From: Planctomycetota bacterium
GTDB taxonomy: Bacteria; Planctomycetota; Phycisphaerae; WQYP01; JAJZKY01
Direction: 5' to 3'
Assembly (NCBI GenBank): GCA_021803885.1
Contig: JAJZKY010000032.1
Coordinates: 1-14,408, forward strand
DNA length: 14,408 bases
Part shown: positions 6,643 through 14,120 of the stretch, piece by piece
Layout: every line of letters begins with the position of its first letter
Numbering within the stretch: the stretch's first letter is position 1
The notes under the pieces: model-generated
Told to the model about the DNA's origin: nothing
Seen by the model: only the letters and a program-made list of their open reading frames with translations
Databases searched by the model: none
Program-made: the position numbers and the translations under genes

Positions 6643-7884
6643 CTATTTTAATAATGCCGCATCCAGTAAATCCACGCGCCCGCGCACGCCAAATCGCGTA
6701 CCGCCGTCAACTTCGAATTCCAGGCGGCGCACGCCTGCGATATTCAAGTTTACAGGGTGCAAGGCCGCTCCCGGTTTGAGCAGTTTGGAAATAAACAGCT
6801 GCCGCCCATCCGCCAGCACACGGATCGTGGCCGTGCCCCAGGGCCGCGCCGAGTGATCCATGGCGGGTATAAAGGTCAGGTGCGAATAACGGCCCGCCAA
6901 CGTATACGATAATTTGGCCGCCACCTGAAGGCCCAGACCATGATGGAATACCCGCCCATCCGCCCGCAGGGGTTGACCGATGCAGTTTTTATCTTTTTCC
7001 AACGGCCAAGCTTCACCAGTATACGGTATTTGCTCATAGTGCTTTGGAGTCAAAGCGGTCAGCCAGATAAGCTGCCCGCCAAGAATATCAATAGTGGATA
7101 CATCGTCAACGCCAGATGTTACGGCCTCCATCGCTACCGGTTGAAGTCGAAGGCGTGCGCCATGCCAGACTATTTGGGTTGCGGTCAGCACCGTCCCATC
7201 CCGGCATGTAATGCGAATCTGCGGGCCGCGCGGAATGGGAGGTGGCAGCGTTGGCGCCAATCGAATCTCGGCAATTCGCGCCAGTGGTATGCTGATGGTT
7301 CCTAACGTGCTTTTCCACAGGACTTTTTGCGGCGAAAATTGCAGCATCGTACCGACAAGATTGTCGCCATTGCGAAACCGAAGATGATCATGGATTGAAC
7401 CGTTGCCTGTTTTGATCGCTCGTTGTCGGGACAATACTGCGACCTGATTCCATGGAATATGAATGGCACCAAACACGGCGGAAAAAAAGAGAAGTTTTCC
7501 ACTTTTTGACAAGGCCGGCCTGCCGGGCAAAGCATCTCCGGTACGCAGGTACAGCCACCAGGGAGACATAGCGGGTGCCGCCATGGCCGCGCTTTTGAAG
7601 TTGCGGCGTAATGAAACTATTTGAACGGTAGATAAATGCAGTGTGTGGCCGTCGGAAAGCAATGTAATGTCACCCGGTTGCCGCCAGGCCTGTATCGTTG
7701 CAGCAGGAAGTACCGCGATATAGCCATTACGGGCCATGGTCGCCAGGCGCACACGCCAATGGGGTATGGCCGTCGTGACCACGGTTAAGCCTTTTTCCGG
7801 TATTGCCCCCTGGCTGCTGAGGCCGCAGAGCATCAATACTGTCGCCATGGCTACGGACATCAGGATGCTTGGCAATGCTTTCAC
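6643..7884 (-). CDS. Secreted NPCBM-domain protein
   Basis: 413 residues. The start is GTG 7884, with GGAG 7 bases upstream. The signal peptide is KALPSILMSVAMATVLMLCG with probable cleavage near SSQGA (23-27). The middle carries short beta-type repeats that end in G-x-I-x-IP motifs, GAIHIPWNQVAVLS and GTISIPLARIAEIRL. The C-terminal 145 residues (about 269-413) match the NPCBM domain, a carbohydrate-binding beta-sandwich: RVFHHGLGLQVAAKLSYTL, then FIPAMDHSARPWGTATIRV, ending in RLEFEVDGGTRFGVRGRVDL. No catalytic domain is seen. The protein is expected in the periplasm or outside, binding glycan. It lies 12 bases downstream of the toroid-repeat gene, which indicates co-transcription and perhaps joint action. 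Confidence 0.85.
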   Translation of the reverse strand: MKALPSILMSVAMATVLMLCGLSSQGAIPEKGLTVVTTAIPHWRVRLATMARNGYIAVLPAATIQAWRQPGDITLLSDGHTLHLSTVQIVSLRRNFKSAAMAAPAMSPWWLYLRTGDALPGRPALSKSGKLLFFSAVFGAIHIPWNQVAVLSRQRAIKTGNGSIHDHLRFRNGDNLVGTMLQFSPQKVLWKSTLGTISIPLARIAEIRLAPTLPPPIPRGPQIRITCRDGTVLTATQIVWHGARLRLQPVAMEAVTSGVDDVSTIDILGGQLIWLTALTPKHYEQIPYTGEAWPLEKDKNCIGQPLRADGRVFHHGLGLQVAAKLSYTLAGRYSHLTFIPAMDHSARPWGTATIRVLADGRQLFISKLLKPGAALHPVNLNIAGVRRLEFEVDGGTRFGVRGRVDLLDAALLK

Positions 7885-7896
7885 CTTTAACTCCGG

Positions 7897-8976
7897 TTAT
7901 TTCTGTAATATCGGTAGATACCGGTCAGGAATCTGCAAAATAATTAACGCCATTGCGGTGGCATAACTTTGCCCCGCGCCACCGATCCAGTTGCCAGCGC
8001 TTTGCTGCCGCTGTATCAGATTGCGGCGCATTGCCGGCCACCATCGGGCCCAGTATTTTCCACCCGCTAAAAACATTGCCTGTGTGGCATAATAGTTACC
8101 GTAGAAATAATTCCCCTGATTGTTCGCCGGTGTGCCGGGCAGGCAACGCATCAGATAATGTATCCCGTTGCCGATAGCGGAACCTTGATAAATACCCGCA
8201 TATAAAAGTGCCGCCACTCCAGCGGCGGAGCGCGGAAAAGCCGACCCCGGCATATTGAGCATATAACTGAATCCGCCATCGGCATCCTGCAGACGATGCA
8301 CAAAACCGATAGCCTTGGTTATAACCCGTTTGGGAACATCAATTCCGGCTTCACGGGCGGCCCTTAACGCCATAACCTGGCATATTGTCACCGATATATC
8401 CGCATCCATCGGTACGGGTTGATAGCGCCAGCCCCCCTGGGCGTTTTGAGCGTTAATGATAAGGCGAACGGCGCGCTGCAATTTTTCATGCAGGTCCGCA
8501 GCACGGGATTCCCCATAAATCTCGGCGAGAAATAGCGTCGCAAATCCCTGTGAATACATGGGATCCGCGTCCGTGGAATCCACAATCAGTCCGGAACGCT
8601 GGCAATGATTAAGAACATAACGCAGGGCTTGGGAGACATTGTGGGCATAAGGTCCCTGTCCCGGCAGGTTACCGCCGGCAATAAAAGCCAAGCCTCCCAG
8701 CGCTGTAATAGCCATTGGACCTGGCGCCAATGAACCATTCGCGGCCTGCTGGCTTGCCAGCCAACGCAGGCCCCGCGACACACTCTGCCGTACCTGCAAA
8801 GTAATTTCGTGGCGTAAAGGGCTGGCTTGCCCGGCTACAAAAGTGGACGAGTTGGGTGCGGCTATGGTGATCTGTGGCCATACAAGACATATTGTTGCCA
8901 GTGCCGCACACCCAGCCCACGACCGGGTGGCGAACCTACGCGATAAACCCGGTTTACTTACCCAAACTCGAATCAT
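7897..8976 (-). CDS. Secreted squalene-cyclase/prenyltransferase-repeat protein
   Basis: 359 residues of alpha-alpha toroid type. ATG 8976 (MIRVWVSKPG) is preferred because GGAG lies 9 bases before it. GTG 9000 would add 8 residues. An arginine-rich N-terminus and hydrophobic stretch (about 20-40, ending TIAAP) form a signal peptide, so the protein is exported. QW-like repeats are at QQAANGSL (76-83), QNAQGGW (177-183), QDADGGF (230-236) and QQSAGNW (324-330). The catalytic DXDD motif of triterpene cyclases is absent; MDADISVT (190-197) stands near the expected place. It is therefore probably a binding or scaffold protein, not a cyclase. It is first in the apparent operon with the NPCBM and PH-domain genes. 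Confidence 0.85.
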   Translation of the reverse strand: MIRVWVSKPGLSRRFATRSWAGCAALATICLVWPQITIAAPNSSTFVAGQASPLRHEITLQVRQSVSRGLRWLASQQAANGSLAPGPMAITALGGLAFIAGGNLPGQGPYAHNVSQALRYVLNHCQRSGLIVDSTDADPMYSQGFATLFLAEIYGESRAADLHEKLQRAVRLIINAQNAQGGWRYQPVPMDADISVTICQVMALRAAREAGIDVPKRVITKAIGFVHRLQDADGGFSYMLNMPGSAFPRSAAGVAALLYAGIYQGSAIGNGIHYLMRCLPGTPANNQGNYFYGNYYATQAMFLAGGKYWARWWPAMRRNLIQRQQSAGNWIGGAGQSYATAMALIILQIPDRYLPILQK

Positions 8977-9030
8977 GCCATGATGCTCCAGAACTCGCAC
9001 GGTGCGGTTCTATTTCCATTAAGGTGATGC

Positions 9031-9080
9031 CCGGCGTTACGTTGCCCCTTTAATCGACTAACGCCGGTCTTTATCCCGGC
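9031..9080 (-). promoter_or_regulatory. Overlapping hairpins in the leader of the minus-strand operon
   Basis: CCGGCGTTA (9031-9039) is the exact complement of TAACGCCGG (9059-9067), with 19 bases between. The second arm also pairs with CCGGC (9076-9080) through GCCGG (9063-9067), so the two stems are mutually exclusive. They sit about 55-105 bases upstream of the toroid-repeat gene, where an attenuator or operator could act. No known riboswitch was recognised. Confidence 0.35.
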
Positions 9081-9223
9081 CGCTGATCGTTTCGGCCCGA
9101 CAGCAAGGCTGGAGCACGGCCGGCCGGAAATCAGTCCGTGTAATGGCCAAAGTGCATGACCATTGATCAGGCGGATTCCCGGATTCATACTCTATAACAT
9201 TCTACCGCGGTTGACGCATGGCG

Positions 9224-9229
9224 TATAAT
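9224..9229 (+). promoter_or_regulatory. Candidate -10 element for the aguB operon
   Basis: A perfect TATAAT lies 74 bases before the aguB start, in the 327-base gap between divergent genes. The hexamer at 17-base spacing (TCTACC) is a poor -35. A nearby TTGACG (9211-9216) is only 7 bases from the TATAAT and cannot pair with it. Confidence 0.3.
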
Positions 9230-9303
9230 CAGGAAACTTAATGGACCCGCGGTAAGCGGCTATATATGTGCCGGGCGGGGTTACAATGCGTCAAGGAGCG
9301 ATA

Positions 9304-10185
9304 ATGTCGGCGGATGATACATTTTCCATCGGAATTATGCAGATGCGCTGCGTAAAAGATTCGGCGGTAAATCGGCAGCGCGCCGAGCGGCAGATACGGG
9401 AAGCAGCGCGCCGGGGGGCGAAGGTTATTTGTACGCAGGAACTTTTTACTTCAGAGTATTTCTGTCAGACGGAATCCCCTGATCTTTTCGACCTTGCCGA
9501 ACCCATTCCCGGTCCAAGCACCGAAATGTTCAGTAAACTGGCAGCGGAATTGGAAGTGGCTTTGGTCATTTCGCTCTTTGAACGCCGCACCGTCGGGCTT
9601 TATCACAACACCGCCGCCGTTATTGATGCGGATGGAACATTGCTGGGTACCTACCGTAAAATGCACATTCCCGATGATCCGCTTTTTTATGAAAAATATT
9701 ATTTTGCTCCCGGCGACCTGGGGTTTAAATCTTTCCAAACCCGCTTTGGCCGCATTGGAGTGCTGATCTGCTGGGACCAGTGGTTTCCCGAAGCCGCCCG
9801 TCTCACCGCCTTGCAAGATGTCCGTGTACTGTTTTATCCCACCGCCATCGGTTGGCATCCGAGGGAAAAAGCCGAATTCGGCGCCGCCCAGGTGGATGCC
9901 TGGCAAACGATTCAACGCGCTCATGCCATTGCCAATGGACTATACGTGGCGGCGCCTAATCGCGTGGGGCATGAAGGACCTGACGGTGGGGGGCTGGAAT
10001 TTTTTGGCAGTTCTCTGATCTGCGATCCATTTGGCCGCTGGTTACAGCGTGGCTCGGTCGATCAGGAGGATATTCTTATTGCCGAGGTGGATCCAAAACT
10101 CCAGGAAACTGTCCGCCGCAACTGGCCGTTTTTCCGTGACCGCCGGATCGATGCCTATGGGGATATTACCCGGCGATTTTCCTGA
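9304..10185 (+). CDS. aguB: N-carbamoylputrescine amidase
   Basis: Cytoplasmic hydrolase of the nitrilase superfamily that converts N-carbamoylputrescine to putrescine, CO2 and ammonia, the last step of the agmatine route. With ATG 9304 it has 293 residues, the normal family length. AAGGAG (9293-9298) sits 5 bases upstream, which decides this start over ATG 9286 and GTG 9268. The catalytic triad is visible: E46 in CTQELF, K119 in TYRKMHIPDD and C156 in IGVLICWDQWFPEAARLTAL. PDDPLFYEKYYFAPGD and IGWHPREK are typical of AguB rather than other nitrilases. The agmatine deiminase gene follows 42 bases downstream and makes its substrate, which secures the assignment. Confidence 0.95.
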   Translation: MSADDTFSIGIMQMRCVKDSAVNRQRAERQIREAARRGAKVICTQELFTSEYFCQTESPDLFDLAEPIPGPSTEMFSKLAAELEVALVISLFERRTVGLYHNTAAVIDADGTLLGTYRKMHIPDDPLFYEKYYFAPGDLGFKSFQTRFGRIGVLICWDQWFPEAARLTALQDVRVLFYPTAIGWHPREKAEFGAAQVDAWQTIQRAHAIANGLYVAAPNRVGHEGPDGGGLEFFGSSLICDPFGRWLQRGSVDQEDILIAEVDPKLQETVRRNWPFFRDRRIDAYGDITRRFS

Positions 10186-10227
10186 TCATACCCGGCCTTG
10201 AAATATGTGTGCCTTCCGGAACCGTCT

Positions 10228-11346
10228 ATGTCTGAACTCCAAAAAATTAGTAAAACCTCTGATCCCATGGCCCCGGCGATCCCCGGCCGGAATGGTTTTC
10301 GGATGCCCGCCGAATGGGAACCGCATGCGGCCACCTGGTTGGCCTGGCCACATAATAAAGAAGATTGGCCGGGAAAATATGCGCCGATTCCATGGATTAT
10401 CGCGGATATAATTCGGCACATCGCGACAGCGGAAACTGTGCATCTGATCGTGCAATCCTCCAGTACTATACCTGTGGTGCGCGATAAGCTGGATCGCGCG
10501 GGGGTCAAGCTCTCCGCGGTACGGTTTCATGTGCTGAAAACAGATCGTATATGGACCCGCGATTCCGGACCAATATTCGTAAAAAAAATCGGGGGCGGTC
10601 CACGCGATTTGCTGGTACTGGGCTGGTTATTTAACGCCTGGGCCAAGTATGAAAATTATCATTGTGATGCGCGGCTCCCGGCCTATGCCGCTAAAACTCT
10701 GGATTTAGAATTGCTTCATCCCATGGCGGCAATTCGAAATGGAAAAACCATCCGTATCGTGCTGGAAGGAGGCAGTATTGATGTGAATGGTTCCGGCTGT
10801 CTCCTGACCACGGAGGAATGTCTGCTTTCTAAGGTACAATGCCGCAATCCGGGCCTTTCCCGCGTGGCTTTGGAGGAAATTCTCTGCGACCATCTGGGCG
10901 TGGAAAAAATTCTCTGGCTGCGCCAGGGCATTGTGGGAGATGATACACACGGTCATATTGATGATACCGCCCGCTTTGTCAGCGCCTCGGCCATCACCGC
11001 CTGTGTGGAACCCGACAGACGCGATGCCAACCATCGGCGAATGCTGGAAAACATCCGTCTCCTCAAGGCCCTGCGCGATACCCGTGGCCGCAGTTTTGAT
11101 GTTGTTGAGTTGCCGCTGCCCCAACCGGTCTATTTTGACCAGCAGCGTCTGCCGGCCAGTTATGCCAATTTCTACATTTGTAATGCCGGTGTTCTGGTTC
11201 CGGTCTTTAATGACCCTGCGGATGTGCGGGCGTTGAAAATTTTAGAACAATGCTTTCCGGAGCGTAGTATTATTCCCATATACTGCCGTGATCTAGTATG
11301 GGGCCTCGGCACGCTGCATTGTATGACACAGCAACAACCGCGATAA
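10228..11346 (+). CDS. aguA: Agmatine deiminase
   Basis: Hydrolyses agmatine to N-carbamoylputrescine and ammonia, the substrate of AguB just upstream. 372 residues from ATG 10228; TTG 10198 would add 10. Peptidyl-arginine-deiminase-type fold: MPAEWEPHAATWLAWPH near the N-terminus, WTRDSGPIF (D112), EGGSIDVNG (180-188), DDTHGHIDDTARF (H243, D245) and the nucleophile C365 in LHCMTQQQP. The active-site approach reads GLGTLHC, where characterised enzymes usually have GGGNIHC as I remember them, while the Cys and TQQQP are kept. The ribosome site is modest (GGAA about 8 bases upstream). Co-transcription with aguB is likely. An N-terminal extension of about 20 residues precedes the conserved region, and ATG 10267 is an alternative start. 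Confidence 0.94.
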   Translation: MSELQKISKTSDPMAPAIPGRNGFRMPAEWEPHAATWLAWPHNKEDWPGKYAPIPWIIADIIRHIATAETVHLIVQSSSTIPVVRDKLDRAGVKLSAVRFHVLKTDRIWTRDSGPIFVKKIGGGPRDLLVLGWLFNAWAKYENYHCDARLPAYAAKTLDLELLHPMAAIRNGKTIRIVLEGGSIDVNGSGCLLTTEECLLSKVQCRNPGLSRVALEEILCDHLGVEKILWLRQGIVGDDTHGHIDDTARFVSASAITACVEPDRRDANHRRMLENIRLLKALRDTRGRSFDVVELPLPQPVYFDQQRLPASYANFYICNAGVLVPVFNDPADVRALKILEQCFPERSIIPIYCRDLVWGLGTLHCMTQQQPR

Positions 11347-11365
11347 TAAGCGGATAATGATTCGG

Positions 11366-11381
11366 TGCCTGGTAAGAGGCA
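11366..11381 (+). other. Small hairpin between aguA and the epimerase gene
   Basis: TGCCT (11366-11370) and AGGCA (11377-11381) flank a 6-base loop and are followed by TTAAAA. Too short for a confident terminator; a processing site or chance are both possible. Confidence 0.2.
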
Positions 11382-11401
11382 TTAAAAGATATGGAGTCCA
11401 C

Positions 11402-12292
11402 ATGAGAATTCTCGTTACAGGCGGAGCCGGCTTCATCGGGTCCAATCTGGCGAAGTATTTGGCCGCCCATGGATATGACACGGTGATTCTGGATGATTTT
11501 TCCTCCGGAGACTTCCGAAACCTGGTGAAATTTTCCGGAGATGTTTATACCGATCGTTGTGTAAATCCACCTCCGGGCCGGTTTGATGTGATATGTCATG
11601 CCGCGTCAATTACCGATACTACCGTCACCGATCAGACGAAAATGATGGAAAATAATCTGGAGCGATTCCGTACCGTGCTCTCCTGGGCTGCTATTTGGAA
11701 AGCCCGCGTCATTTGGGCTTCCTCGGCCGCTATTTATGGCAACCGTCCCGCTCCGATGCGTGAAGCCGATACGCCATCGCCGTTGAATGTGTACGGTTAT
11801 TCTAAACTCGCCATGGAACGCTTAGCCGCCCGGTGGCATGCGGATTCCCATCTACCGATTGTGGCCTTGCGCTATTTTAATGTCTACGGACCCGGTGAAG
11901 CGCACAAAGGTAAATTCGCTTCCATGATCTATCAACTGGCCCAACAGATGAAAACTGGCAAACGCCCGCGGATTTTTCATGATGGCCAGCAACGCCGGGA
12001 TTTTGTCTGGATTGACGATGTGATCCAGGCCAATATCAAAGCCCTGGAGGTTGACGGCTGCCATGTGTTGAATGTCGGCAGCGGCGTATCGGAATCCTTT
12101 AACTCTGTAATTGCGGAGTTAAATCGTGTTCTGCATACCAAGCTGCAACCGGAGTATATCGATAATCCCTATTCCTTTTTTCAAAATCATACCGAAGCCG
12201 ATATCGCCCAATCCCGTGCTATTCTCGGTTATGCGCCTAAAATGGGTTTGGCCGAGGGAATACTGAATTATCATGGATCAGGAGCGTTATAA
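11402..12292 (+). CDS. hldD: ADP-heptose 6-epimerase-like SDR
   Basis: NAD(P)-dependent extended short-chain dehydrogenase/epimerase, 296 residues. ATG 11402 has GGAG 5 bases upstream, which decides it over ATG 11357. The Rossmann motif GGAGFIG is at 7-13. SDTT-like ITDTTVTDQTKMMENN, ASSAAIYG (106-113), PLNVYGYSK with the catalytic Y131 and K135, and RYFNVYGPGEAHKGKFAS are features of ADP-L-glycero-D-manno-heptose 6-epimerase (HldD/RfaD), which makes the heptose precursor for LPS core. A different nucleotide-sugar epimerase of the same group cannot be excluded. The stop overlaps the next start (TAATG), so the lipoprotein gene is translationally coupled. Confidence 0.8.
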   Translation: MRILVTGGAGFIGSNLAKYLAAHGYDTVILDDFSSGDFRNLVKFSGDVYTDRCVNPPPGRFDVICHAASITDTTVTDQTKMMENNLERFRTVLSWAAIWKARVIWASSAAIYGNRPAPMREADTPSPLNVYGYSKLAMERLAARWHADSHLPIVALRYFNVYGPGEAHKGKFASMIYQLAQQMKTGKRPRIFHDGQQRRDFVWIDDVIQANIKALEVDGCHVLNVGSGVSESFNSVIAELNRVLHTKLQPEYIDNPYSFFQNHTEADIAQSRAILGYAPKMGLAEGILNYHGSGAL

Positions 12293-13074
12293 TGCCAGTG
12301 CGCGGTTGTGACTGTAAATTAGTTTTGATTGTACGGAAAATTACTGCGTCCATGGTCCGACGGAACAAAAACTTTTCTTTTTGCGGTTTTCGAGGGCCGA
12401 CTTGTACCACCGGATTTGGTGCCCTGCTGGTCGCGTTTCTGACATTAACGCTGGCCGGCTGCCGTAATCCTCCTCCGTACACTGGAATTCAAGGTCCGTC
12501 ACAGGCTGTGCGGCGCGTCAAAACATGGCTGGCTGCCGGTGTCGGCCAATATGATGGCCAAGTGACGGGTACATTGGATTACCGTCATCGGATAATCCCG
12601 ATTATTGGTCATTTAAATTTAACCAATGCTTATCACTTTATTTTATGTTTGCAATCCGTTAATGGGCGTACCGCGTTTATTTTGCGGCGTAATTGGGCGG
12701 GGGCACATTTTATTTTTCCGCCGCCGGTATCTTACGTTTCGGTCGCCCGGGCCATTGGGGAAGGAATTTCACTGGCCTTTCGGCGTCCGGAAGGACCGTG
12801 GACTGCCCGCTGGCAAGGTGCTGTGGATACTGTGAAATATAAAGACGCCAATGCTAATGATTTTCAATGGCATCTGGTAAGTATGAACCGCGGCATGGTA
12901 TTGCAACAGACCCGAGTGCGTCGTTTTTCCGGTACCGGTGTTATGATTACCTATACACACTGGAACCACCATTTCCCCGGCGTCTTGACTATTTCGGATT
13001 CACACGCTCACTATTCGCTGCGGCTGCAATTGCGTCATCACGGGCCTGCACCCGTGATGGCTGCAGCACCATAA
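12292..13074 (+). CDS. Putative lipoprotein of unknown function
   Basis: 260 residues. The start overlaps the epimerase stop by one base and has AGGAG about 8 bases upstream. A hydrophobic segment GFGALLVAFLTLTLAGC ends in a lipobox with the acylated cysteine at C57. That is an unusually long n-region, and ATG 12352 (residue 21, MVRRNKNF) would give a more normal signal. The mature part has beta-strand-like alternation and many aromatic residues, for example YHFILCLQSVNGRTAFIL and FQWHLVSMNRGMVLQQTRV, and ends at MAAAP. No family was recognised. Position between a heptose epimerase and a polysaccharide deacetylase suggests an envelope role. Confidence 0.75.
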   Translation: MPVRGCDCKLVLIVRKITASMVRRNKNFSFCGFRGPTCTTGFGALLVAFLTLTLAGCRNPPPYTGIQGPSQAVRRVKTWLAAGVGQYDGQVTGTLDYRHRIIPIIGHLNLTNAYHFILCLQSVNGRTAFILRRNWAGAHFIFPPPVSYVSVARAIGEGISLAFRRPEGPWTARWQGAVDTVKYKDANANDFQWHLVSMNRGMVLQQTRVRRFSGTGVMITYTHWNHHFPGVLTISDSHAHYSLRLQLRHHGPAPVMAAAP

Positions 13075-13111
13075 GTGGAGCAGCGCCGCCGGTTAGAACG
13101 TTTGAAGGATT

Positions 13112-13867
13112 ATGATCAACGTCAGCGAGATAATGTGGCAACATCCATTGGTGACCGCGGGCGCGGGGGCTTTGGCTATTGGTACCGCCGGCGTATGTTA
13201 TAGCATTCTTTATTCCGGCAGTCCGATCATCGCTCCGGTGATAAAGCGCATTGAACAACCTCACGCGGTGGCGTTAACTTTTGATGATGGTCCCACCGCC
13301 GGTTTTACCGATCGCGTGCTGGATATACTTCAAAAGCACAATGCCCACGCCAGTTTTTTTCTTATCGGTTCGCAGGTGCGGCAGGAGTCGCGTCTGGTTC
13401 AACGCATGATCGCCGAAGGGCACACGGTCGGCAATCACACCTGGAATCATGATCATCACGGCGTTTGGCATGGGGAGGCCTATTGGCGGGATCAGCTGCG
13501 ACGGACCAGTATGGAGCTGGCGGAAATTTCCGGGCGCACGCCAGCTTTATTTCGTGCTCCAATGGGTTTTAAAACTCCACCCCAGGCGCGGGCTGTGCGG
13601 CAACAGGCCATGCATTATGTTGCCTGGCGTATTCGCGCGTGGGATACATTAAAAATGTCACCCGAAACCGTTAGCCGCATCATTACCGCACAGATTCGCC
13701 CCGGCGACATTGTTACCATGCACGATGGCCTGGAACCCGCCCGCCGTCATTGCTCCCAGGAATCCACCGTTCAGGCTTTGCCGCAAATTCTGCAATTTCT
13801 CCACGATCATGGCTGGCAATCTGTAAGTTTGGAACAAGGCCTTGCCATCCCCGCCTATCAATCGTAA
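13112..13867 (+). CDS. Polysaccharide deacetylase (NodB domain)
   Basis: Carbohydrate esterase family 4 enzyme, 251 residues, expected to remove N- or O-acetyl groups from a glycan using a metal. An N-terminal hydrophobic stretch (about 12-34) is a signal anchor, placing the domain in the periplasm. NodB motifs in order: TFDDGP (D58, D59), NHTWNH (H109, H113, metal ligands), FRAPMG (R148), WDTL (D178) and IVTMHDG (H204). All catalytic residues are present. GAAGGA ends only 2 bases before ATG 13112, so ATG 13133 (MWQHPL) may be the true start. It is last in the plus-strand operon, 37 bases after the lipoprotein gene. The substrate could be peptidoglycan or a surface polysaccharide. Confidence 0.92.
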   Translation: MINVSEIMWQHPLVTAGAGALAIGTAGVCYSILYSGSPIIAPVIKRIEQPHAVALTFDDGPTAGFTDRVLDILQKHNAHASFFLIGSQVRQESRLVQRMIAEGHTVGNHTWNHDHHGVWHGEAYWRDQLRRTSMELAEISGRTPALFRAPMGFKTPPQARAVRQQAMHYVAWRIRAWDTLKMSPETVSRIITAQIRPGDIVTMHDGLEPARRHCSQESTVQALPQILQFLHDHGWQSVSLEQGLAIPAYQS

Positions 13868-13890
13868 GCAACGGTTATTCAATCGATGGT

Positions 13891-13938
13891 GAAAATACCC
13901 CTAAACATTCAGCGTTGCGGACACCTCGGGGTATTTTC
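13891..13938 (+). terminator. Inverted repeat, probable terminator after the deacetylase
   Basis: GAAAATACCCC (13891-13901) is the exact complement of GGGGTATTTTC (13928-13938), 11 pairs with a 26-base loop, 24 bases after the deacetylase stop. The stem ends in an A-tract and a T-tract and so could work in both directions. The large loop is atypical. ACCTCGG (13923-13929) can pair with CCGAGGT (13945-13951) as an alternative stem. Confidence 0.5.
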
Positions 13939-14107
13939 ATGTCTCCGAGGTACCGCCCACGCAGCATGAGGACTGAATCGCTTTTTCATCATACGACTTC
14001 CAATCCTTTCTTTACGGAAAGTCTATACACTCCAGTAGAGACATTTTTGTGGCGCAGGACAGGGGCAAGTTGGGTTGATCGCGTGTATGATAGACTCATG
14101 GTGATGT

Positions 14108-14113
14108 AAGGAG
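14108..14113 (+). promoter_or_regulatory. Ribosome binding site that sets the csrA-like start
   Basis: AAGGAG lies 7 bases before CTG 14121. No ATG, GTG or TTG in the right frame is nearby, so this site points to CTG as the initiation codon. Confidence 0.5.
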
Positions 14114-14120
14114 TTGGTGT

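Noticed and set aside
13750..14109. 119-codon plus-strand ORF spanning the deacetylase end and the intergenic hairpin
   Set aside because: Starts inside the deacetylase gene, crosses the terminator-like stem, and has no recognisable domain.
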